Of a stretch of 64,000 nucleotides of DNA, positions 63,801 through 64,000 are shown piece after piece. This DNA is from Paracentrotus lividus (taxonomy: Eukaryota; Echinodermata; Echinoidea; Camarodonta; Echinidae). The notes beneath the pieces were generated by a model, which saw nothing but the letters and a program-made list of their open reading frames with translations, ran no database searches and was not told the DNA's origin. Numbering within the stretch: the first letter of the stretch is position 1; every line of letters begins with the position of its first letter. The stretch lies in NCBI GenBank assembly GCA_940671915.1, contig CALNVZ010003426.1, forward strand, positions 24,765,219 to 24,829,218. The letters run 5' to 3'. The translations under genes and the position numbers were made by a program.

Positions 63801-63956
63801 TTTAATTGATGTGATTTGGCTGTTATGTTACACAGTGAAAGACCGGTCACCATTATGGGATCAACCACTATTCTGGGAGGACTCCTTCTTAGATGCTGTA
63901 GCTGCAGAGAGGGATGCTGTAGGGCTTGATCAGGGACCAGCTGAGATGATACACAG
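21203..63956 (+). CDS. MADD: MADD / Rab3-GEP, DENN-domain exchange factor (20 exons, 3' end off window)
   Basis: MADD (DENN/MADD, Rab3-GEP, nematode AEX-3) is a large cytosolic GDP-GTP exchange factor for Rab3/Rab27 that also binds TNF receptor 1 in vertebrates. Coding exons: 21203-21831, 22296-22587, 22941-23072, 23286-23399, 38858-38938, 39300-39635, 40543-40683, 41072-41270, 42287-42444, 46780-46976, 47514-47770, 49899-49998, 50933-51110, 51558-51957, 55615-55680, 56860-56997, 61275-61472, 62114-62382, 63199-63355, 63836-63956. All have GT-AG borders and matching phases: 4,163 coding bases, 1,387 residues plus two bases. Order: uDENN (about 1-270), cDENN (about 280-430, with [14 protein letters not shown] and [20 protein letters not shown]), dDENN (about 440-580, with [16 protein letters not shown]), an acidic/Ser-rich linker, a conserved middle block (about 880-1000), Ser-rich regions, then [15 protein letters not shown] near the end. 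The C-terminal PH/death-like part lies off the right edge. Confidence 0.95.
22296..22587 (+). CDS. MADD: MADD exon 2: uDENN-cDENN junction
   Basis: Residues 210-307. Acceptor TTTGGCAG. Contains [35 protein letters not shown] and [20 protein letters not shown], the strongly conserved DENN entry segment. Donor GTTGGT, phase 0. Confidence 0.95.
22941..23072 (+). CDS. MADD: MADD exon 3: cDENN core
   Basis: Residues 308-351, starting [20 protein letters not shown] and ending [15 protein letters not shown]. This is the most conserved block of the DENN fold and is nearly invariant across animals. 132 bp, phase 0 on both sides. Confidence 0.95.
23286..23399 (+). CDS. MADD: MADD exon 4: cDENN
   Basis: Residues 352-389, [20 protein letters not shown], then [14 protein letters not shown]. 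114 bp, phase 0 on both sides. It is followed by the 15.5 kb intron. Confidence 0.95.
23590..23613 (+). repeat. Poly-G tract in MADD intron 4
   Basis: An uninterrupted run of about 24 G preceded by GGGGCCGGGCTTTTTTGGC. Similar runs occur at 14962, 17164, 39810 and 40386, and C runs at 25997 and 35107. Confidence 0.8.
23814..24193. mobile_element. Fold-back element (MITE) with long inverted arms
   Basis: TAGGGTTGGGC at the left end faces GCCCAACCCTA at the right, with TA at each border. The arms stay complementary for well over 100 bp (for example TCGCTAAAGTGCAAAAAACC near 23925 against GGTTTTTTGCACTTTAGCGA near 24064). The open frame at 23903-24148 reads through the hairpin and is not a gene. 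Confidence 0.8.
25576..26023. mobile_element. MITE with TACTGTATAAGTGG ends
   Basis: ACTGTATAAGTGG followed by G-rich sequence at the left faces CCCACTTATACAATAG at the right. ACCGCGAATTTAACATCGCAC is present twice inside (25638 and 25924). The same end, ACCACTTATACAGTA, occurs alone at about 56751, so the family has more than one copy here. Confidence 0.6.
26342..26363. repeat. (CAAA)n microsatellite
   Basis: About five to six perfect CAAA units in MADD intron 4. Confidence 0.8.
28367..31983. mobile_element. Inner TIR transposon carrying a ~137-bp satellite array
   Basis: TTAACGGTGTATAAGCCGC at the left (28367) and its exact reverse complement at 31965-31983 form perfect 19-bp ends, extended by ACC. 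TTAA lies at both borders, so the target could be TTAA (piggyBac-like) or TA. A second subterminal CGTGTATAAACCGCACC follows the left end. The whole interior is mostly the tandem array, with a spacer at 28440-28790 that includes an A tract and repeated CGTCAAAG phrases. Confidence 0.8.
28790..31930. repeat. Satellite array, 24 units of ~137 bp
   Basis: The core TTCTGCCGATAAATAATAAT recurs 24 times (first near 28822, last near 31899; mean spacing about 134 bp, consensus 137). Units share TTTTCGCTACTTAAAACGGG, ACGTTTTCATTCCATAAC, TAATTAATTACGTAATTG, TACCCGCTCCGACTTTATTT and ACATTATCGACGTCAAG. Many units differ by single-base indels. Open frames such as 29192-29503 merely translate the repeat. 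It is not a CRISPR array: there are no unique spacers and the host is eukaryotic. Confidence 0.95.
32634..32822. repeat. Two-copy 96-bp tandem duplication
   Basis: TTAATCATAGTTATATTTTC at 32634 and TTAATCATTGTTATATTTTC at 32730 each start a unit containing AAGTTT, TAGAATAT, GAAATTTCT, TCTAAAATATT and ACTCCCATTGTT in order. Confidence 0.75.
35375..35627. mobile_element. Small fold-back element (253 bp)
   Basis: TGCGGCGGTCATAACTCGCC near the left end faces GGCGAGTTGTGACCGCTGCA at the right end, about 23 bp with two mismatches. It is CpG-rich compared with the surrounding AT-rich intron. The minus-strand frame at 35317-35628 reads across it and is not supported as a gene. Confidence 0.65.
37250..37477 (+). 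pseudogene. Orphan open frame, possible retroelement tail
   Basis: An ATG-less extension plus 77 codons read [20 protein letters not shown], then [20 protein letters not shown] and end in a Lys-rich tail. The pattern of hydrophobic helix, W..YR and basic end is reminiscent of the C-terminus of non-LTR reverse transcriptases, but I cannot assign it. No splice sites suggest a MADD exon. Confidence 0.2.
37985..38379. repeat. Four dispersed copies of CGTGAGTGACACGAC
   Basis: The 15-mer occurs at 37985, 38154, 38342 and 38365 with unrelated sequence between (spacings 169, 188, 23). The third copy is flanked so that GTCGTG and CACGAC pair around AGTGA. This is too regular for chance but not a simple tandem repeat. 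Confidence 0.7.
38858..38938 (+). CDS. MADD: MADD exon 5
   Basis: Residues 390-416, [20 protein letters not shown], then LKRHLRQ. Acceptor TTCTTTAG, donor GTCTGT. 81 bp, phase 0 on both sides. It aligns with the family segment between the cDENN and dDENN parts. Confidence 0.9.
39300..39635 (+). CDS. MADD: MADD exon 6: dDENN
   Basis: Residues 417-528, starting [15 protein letters not shown], with [40 protein letters not shown] and [11 protein letters not shown], which are diagnostic dDENN motifs. Acceptor GAACTAG, donor GTAATA, phase 0 on both sides. Confidence 0.95.
39810..39834 (+). repeat. Poly-G tract in MADD intron 6
   Basis: A run of about 25 G, with a second similar run at 40386-40408 in the same 0.9 kb intron. 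Both could form quadruplexes in the transcript, since the G strand is the coding strand. Confidence 0.8.
40543..40683 (+). CDS. MADD: MADD exon 7: end of dDENN
   Basis: Residues 529-575, [20 protein letters not shown] and [19 protein letters not shown]. Acceptor TTGTTGTAG, donor GTCAGT. 141 bp, phase 0 on both sides. Confidence 0.95.
41072..41270 (+). CDS. MADD: MADD exon 8: acidic/Ser-rich linker
   Basis: Residues 576-641 plus one base. Starts [15 protein letters not shown], then a Ser/Glu/Asp/Gly run and [20 protein letters not shown], which matches the conserved SSYSSL-DFV patch of the family. Acceptor ACTTACAG, donor GTCAGT, phase 1 end. Confidence 0.95.
41308..41728. mobile_element. Fold-back element in MADD intron 8
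   Basis: Two ~130-bp arms are inverted copies: GGTGGTTTTCAAAACTGTGG and GACTGAAACCATGG at the left against CCATGGTTTCAGTC and CCACGGTTTTGAAAACCACC at the right, continuing through CCAATATGAATGC / GCATCCATATTGG. There is no coding capacity, and it fits a MITE. Confidence 0.85.
42098..42254 (+). pseudogene. MADD: Frameshifted duplicate of MADD exon 9 (5' part)
   Basis: This 157-bp block is a tandem copy of 42255-42411: same intron end (GTTTTATTATAG) and first ~120 exon bases. The copy lacks one C after the acceptor (ATCAGAC against ATCCAGAC) and differs near its end. Spliced from exon 8 in phase 1 it would reach a TAG stop about ten codons in. It has no donor of its own. It is either a decoy splice acceptor or a dead duplicate. 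Confidence 0.85.
42287..42444 (+). CDS. MADD: MADD exon 9
   Basis: Residues 642-694. Reads [20 protein letters not shown], then [17 protein letters not shown] and a Ser/Asp-rich end. Phase 1 start, phase 0 end at a GTGAGT donor. This second copy is chosen because its frame is intact, unlike the duplicate just upstream. Confidence 0.85.
42548..42793 (+). mobile_element. tRNA-derived SINE with TATT-rich tail
   Basis: Begins GTTGTAGTCTAGTGATTG (degenerate A box) and has ATGCAAATTCCCGGCATGGG (B-box-like). It continues with GTGTCCTTGGGTAAGGCATT, CACTCTACCCAGGTGTAAAT, GGGTACCCGGGAGG and AAAGCGCTTTTAGCAGTTTA, and ends GCACTATATAGAAA and a TATT stretch. This layout is a widespread SINE pattern of marine deuterostomes. 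It lies in MADD intron 9 in sense orientation. Confidence 0.65.
42794..46779 (+). other. Rest of MADD intron 9
   Basis: Apart from the element at 44011-44473 this is AT-rich sequence with TACATGTA palindromes (45218, 45930) and no supported exon. The open frame at 43568-43918 has no family signature and no fitting splice pattern. Confidence 0.6.
44011..44473. mobile_element. MITE-like element with ~40-bp inverted ends
   Basis: The left end TAGGTCTAAGAAAAAAAATA with TTGTCGACTTGGCGTAA faces TTACTCCAAGTCTACAA with T-rich TAGGTCTTA at the right. GGGTAGG lies just inside both ends. Length about 460 bp. Confidence 0.55.
46780..46976 (+). CDS. MADD: MADD exon 10
   Basis: Residues 695-759 plus two bases: [40 protein letters not shown], then [12 protein letters not shown]. 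Only phase 0 stays open, which agrees with exon 9. The ATG at its start is internal. Conservation is lower here, as in the linker of other MADD proteins. Donor GTCAGT, phase 2. Confidence 0.85.
47514..47770 (+). CDS. MADD: MADD exon 11
   Basis: Residues 760-845 plus one base: [40 protein letters not shown], ending [16 protein letters not shown]. Ser/Thr/Pro/Lys-rich and probably disordered, with likely phosphorylation sites. Acceptor GTTACAG, donor GTTTGT (weak), phase 1. Confidence 0.9.
48034..49496. mobile_element. Long inverted-repeat element in MADD intron 11
   Basis: CTATAGGGTCATTCCAT (48034) faces ATGGAATGACCCTATAG (49480-49496). The arms remain complementary for roughly 500 bp: for example ACGGTCCGTCGGTTTCCGAG against the copy near 49355, and TCTAGGATGATATTTTATTT (48477) against AAATAAAATATCATCCTAGA (49046). 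Matching minus- and plus-strand frames (48104-48334, 49217-49435) are mirror images of the arms. Transcribed with MADD it would form a long hairpin. Confidence 0.9.
49899..49998 (+). CDS. MADD: MADD exon 12
   Basis: Residues 846-878 plus two bases: [20 protein letters not shown], then [13 protein letters not shown]. It is basic and Ser-rich and precedes the conserved middle block. Acceptor TCATTCAG, donor GTGAGT, phase 1 to phase 2. Confidence 0.9.
50363..50702. mobile_element. MITE-like element with TTAAAGGGAT ends
   Basis: TTAAAGGGATTCAGTAAC (50363) faces GTTACTGCATCCCTTTAA (50685-50702), one mismatch over 18 bp with TTAA at both borders. It is about 340 bp long with a CpG-rich centre, and lies just upstream of the exon 13 duplication. 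Confidence 0.65.
50741..50893 (+). pseudogene. MADD: Upstream duplicate of MADD exon 13 (5' part), frame intact
   Basis: A 153-bp block duplicates 50894-51046: the intron end (TTGTATTCTTATTATTAG) and the first ~115 exon bases. Its frame stays open and reads [18 protein letters not shown], with about nine differences from the functional copy, over half of them silent. It lacks the exon's 3' third and a donor, so splicing to it would read into the next intron copy and stop. I call it a non-functional partial exon, but its open frame is notable. Confidence 0.8.
50933..51110 (+). CDS. MADD: MADD exon 13: conserved middle block
   Basis: Residues 879-938: [40 protein letters not shown], then VISQLYPQD. 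It matches the family motif FLKE..VL.G..VGWLN...RRL. Phase 2 start, GTAAGT donor, phase 0 end. Confidence 0.95.
51558..51957 (+). CDS. MADD: MADD exon 14: middle block and Gly/His-rich insert
   Basis: Residues 939-1071 plus one base: [40 protein letters not shown], conserved in the family, then a low-complexity Gly/His stretch (about residues 1025-1050) and [13 protein letters not shown], which matches the conserved EENFIASIE motif. Donor GTAAGC, phase 1. Antisense open frames over it are shadows. Confidence 0.95.
53301..53366. repeat. Poly-G / poly-C hairpin with paired flanks
   Basis: CTTTTGTTAATGGGG followed by more G faces a run of about 15 C followed by AGTAACAAAAG. The G and C runs and their flanks are complementary around a short ATGATGAATAGATCG loop. 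Confidence 0.7.
53444..53588. mobile_element. Small MITE, CCTGGAGGACATTTCAT ends
   Basis: The left CCTGGAGGACATTTCATGAA faces TTTGATGAAATGCTCCCCTGG at the right. GTCGGACGTTTTATCCGAC inside is itself palindromic. 145 bp. Confidence 0.65.
54229..54302. mobile_element. Shortened, inverted relative of the preceding MITE
   Basis: CCTGGGGGGCATTTCATCAT faces TTGATGAAACGCCCCCCTGG. Its middle, ATGCAAGCATTTCAGTAGC, is the reverse complement of part of the 53444-53588 copy. 74 bp, so about half of the element is missing. Confidence 0.65.
54303..54454. mobile_element. Small MITE, GTAACACAAGG ends
   Basis: AGTAACACAAGGTTTGAAAT at the left faces ATTGCAAAATTTTGTGTTAT at the right, with internal CAATTGATTGCAAA. 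A second copy lies at 58683-58842. It abuts the preceding element directly. Confidence 0.6.
55615..55680 (+). CDS. MADD: MADD exon 15 (symmetric, 66 bp)
   Basis: Residues 1072-1093: [20 protein letters not shown], then IK. Phase 1 on both sides and divisible by three, so it is skippable. Acceptor ATGTTTTAG, donor GTACTT. Position just after the FIAAI motif fits the family. Confidence 0.8.
56061..56144. repeat. Perfect-looking palindrome (hairpin)
   Basis: ACCACCCAAAATTAACCTA with ATGGAATA on the left pairs with TATTCCATAGGTTAATTTTG and GGTGGT on the right, about 33 bp arms around a ~15-base AT loop. Confidence 0.8.
56860..56997 (+). CDS. MADD: MADD exon 16 (symmetric, 138 bp)
   Basis: Residues 1094-1139: [40 protein letters not shown], ending AGVAVT. 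Phase 1 on both sides. Good splice sites (CTCAAACAG, GTACGC) and an open frame support it. The sequence is poorly conserved, so exon identity rests on phase and position. Confidence 0.75.
58683..58842. mobile_element. Second copy of the GTAACACAA-type MITE
   Basis: CTGTAACACAATGGTTTGCA at the left faces AATGTTATGTGTTACAAGG at the right, with CAATCGCAAAATGG and GCAATTGATAGCAAA inside, matching the layout of 54303-54454. Confidence 0.65.
59240..59427. mobile_element. 188-bp MITE with 36-bp TIRs and TTA target duplication
   Basis: GACGCCTTCTCCATTCAAAA with GGCGTCAGTTTCCCGC (59240-59275) is matched by the reverse complement at 59392-59427 with one mismatch. TTA flanks both ends (59237-59239, 59428-59430). 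The near-identical ends suggest recent insertion. The open frame 59173-59403 crosses it and is not a gene. Confidence 0.9.
61275..61472 (+). CDS. MADD: MADD exon 17 (symmetric, 198 bp)
   Basis: Residues 1140-1205: [20 protein letters not shown], then a Pro/Asn/His/Gln-rich stretch and [20 protein letters not shown]. Phase 1 on both sides. Acceptor ATTTCTAG, donor GTACTT. Low conservation suggests a disordered, possibly alternative exon. Confidence 0.8.
62114..62382 (+). CDS. MADD: MADD exon 18
   Basis: Residues 1206-1295: [60 protein letters not shown] and [12 protein letters not shown]. It matches the conserved SS-DSE-STVVSNSS-ETLG-DSDLSS segment and the following LSDSEIE motif. Phase 1 start, GTAAGT donor, phase 0 end. 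Confidence 0.95.
62825..63001 (+). pseudogene. Decayed non-LTR retrotransposon RT 3' end
   Basis: In one frame the sequence reads [20 protein letters not shown], then [20 protein letters not shown], ending in ACVEK and a stop. The pattern Cys...[14 protein letters not shown] is the hallmark C-terminal Cys/His tail of non-LTR reverse transcriptases. A stop lies shortly upstream, and no longer RT domain precedes it, so it is a 5'-truncated, broken copy in MADD intron 18. Confidence 0.6.
63199..63355 (+). CDS. MADD: MADD exon 19
   Basis: Residues 1296-1347 plus one base: [52 protein letters not shown]. The end matches the family segment that precedes the WDQ..FWEDAFLDAV motif. Acceptor ATTTTCAG, donor GTATGT. 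Confidence 0.9.
63545..63745 (-). mobile_element. tRNA-derived SINE in MADD intron 19, antisense
   Basis: On the minus strand it starts GATGTGTTGGCTCAGTGG (A box), continues AGAGCGTCTGCCTCATAATC and GGGTTCAATCCCCGG (B box GGTTCAATCCC), then a non-tRNA body starting ATACCAAAAG. The head resembles a Met-type tRNA (CAT at the anticodon position), but lacks a matching acceptor stem. Same family as 10292-10440. The body end is uncertain. Confidence 0.75.
63836..63956 (+). CDS. MADD: MADD exon 20 (last in window)
   Basis: Residues 1348-1387 plus two bases: [40 protein letters not shown]. This is a strong match to the conserved WDQ..FWEDAFLDAV...E...DQGP.EMI block. Acceptor TTACACAG, donor GTAATG. 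The C-terminal exons are beyond the right edge. Confidence 0.95.
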
Positions 63957-63965
63957 GTAATGATA

Positions 63966-64000
63966 GGATGCTGTAGGGCTTGATCAGGGACCAGCTGAGA
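63966..64000 (+). pseudogene. MADD: Partial duplicate of MADD exon 20, cut by the window end
   Basis: GGATGCTGTAGGGCTTGATC with the following CAGGGACCAGCTGAGA repeats 63912-63946 exactly, 54 bp downstream and after the exon 20 donor. The copy runs off the edge, so whether it carries its own donor is unknown. Confidence 0.8.

Overview
This is animal nuclear DNA. It has split genes with GT-AG introns, no bacterial operon logic, many terminal-inverted-repeat (TIR) elements, tRNA-derived SINEs, satellite-like arrays and long poly-G tracts. The repeat style (dispersed TACATGTA palindromes, GCGAGCGCGAAGCGCG-type repeats, TTCCGAAGGTTCG arrays) suggests a marine deuterostome. An echinoderm, probably a sea urchin, is my best guess, inferred from pattern familiarity and not proven.

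Two real genes can be supported. (1) NDUFA9, the accessory complex I subunit, lies on the minus strand at the left edge. Exon 1 with the start codon is at 3799-3838 and exon 2 at 391-576; the rest is off the left edge. (2) MADD (DENN-domain Rab3 exchange factor) lies on the plus strand from the start codon at 21203 to the right edge. I could place 20 coding exons with consistent splice phases, giving 1,387 residues plus two bases. The C-terminus is off the right edge. The two genes diverge from a repeat-filled interval of about 17 kb.

Layout. 1-3838: 5' part of NDUFA9 with a 3.2 kb first intron. 3839-20945: intergenic repeats, namely a ~2 kb element with a 112-bp array and a ~280-bp G tract (4026-6085), a 3.5-copy ~640-bp tandem repeat (6912-9128), a 3.4 kb TIR element with inverted TTCCGAAGGTTCG arrays (9529-12962), a ~1 kb MITE carrying GGGGTTAGTTGGAAC repeats (13646-14626), a fold-back at 17206-18247 and a GCCTCCG repeat at 19161-19773. 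20946-23399: MADD 5' UTR end and exons 1-4. 23400-38857: a 15.5 kb intron with several fold-back elements and a nested transposon (27959-32156) whose core is 24 units of a ~137-bp repeat. 38858-63956: MADD exons 5-20, with MITEs and SINEs in the introns.

The most unusual points are three separate local tandem duplications, each spanning an exon/intron border of MADD (exons 9, 13 and 20), the nested satellite-bearing transposon in intron 4, and a run of three symmetric phase-1 exons (15-17) that could be skipped without a frameshift. I see no evidence for a wholly new biochemical system. Single-base length differences among the tandem units may partly be sequencing error in homopolymers.
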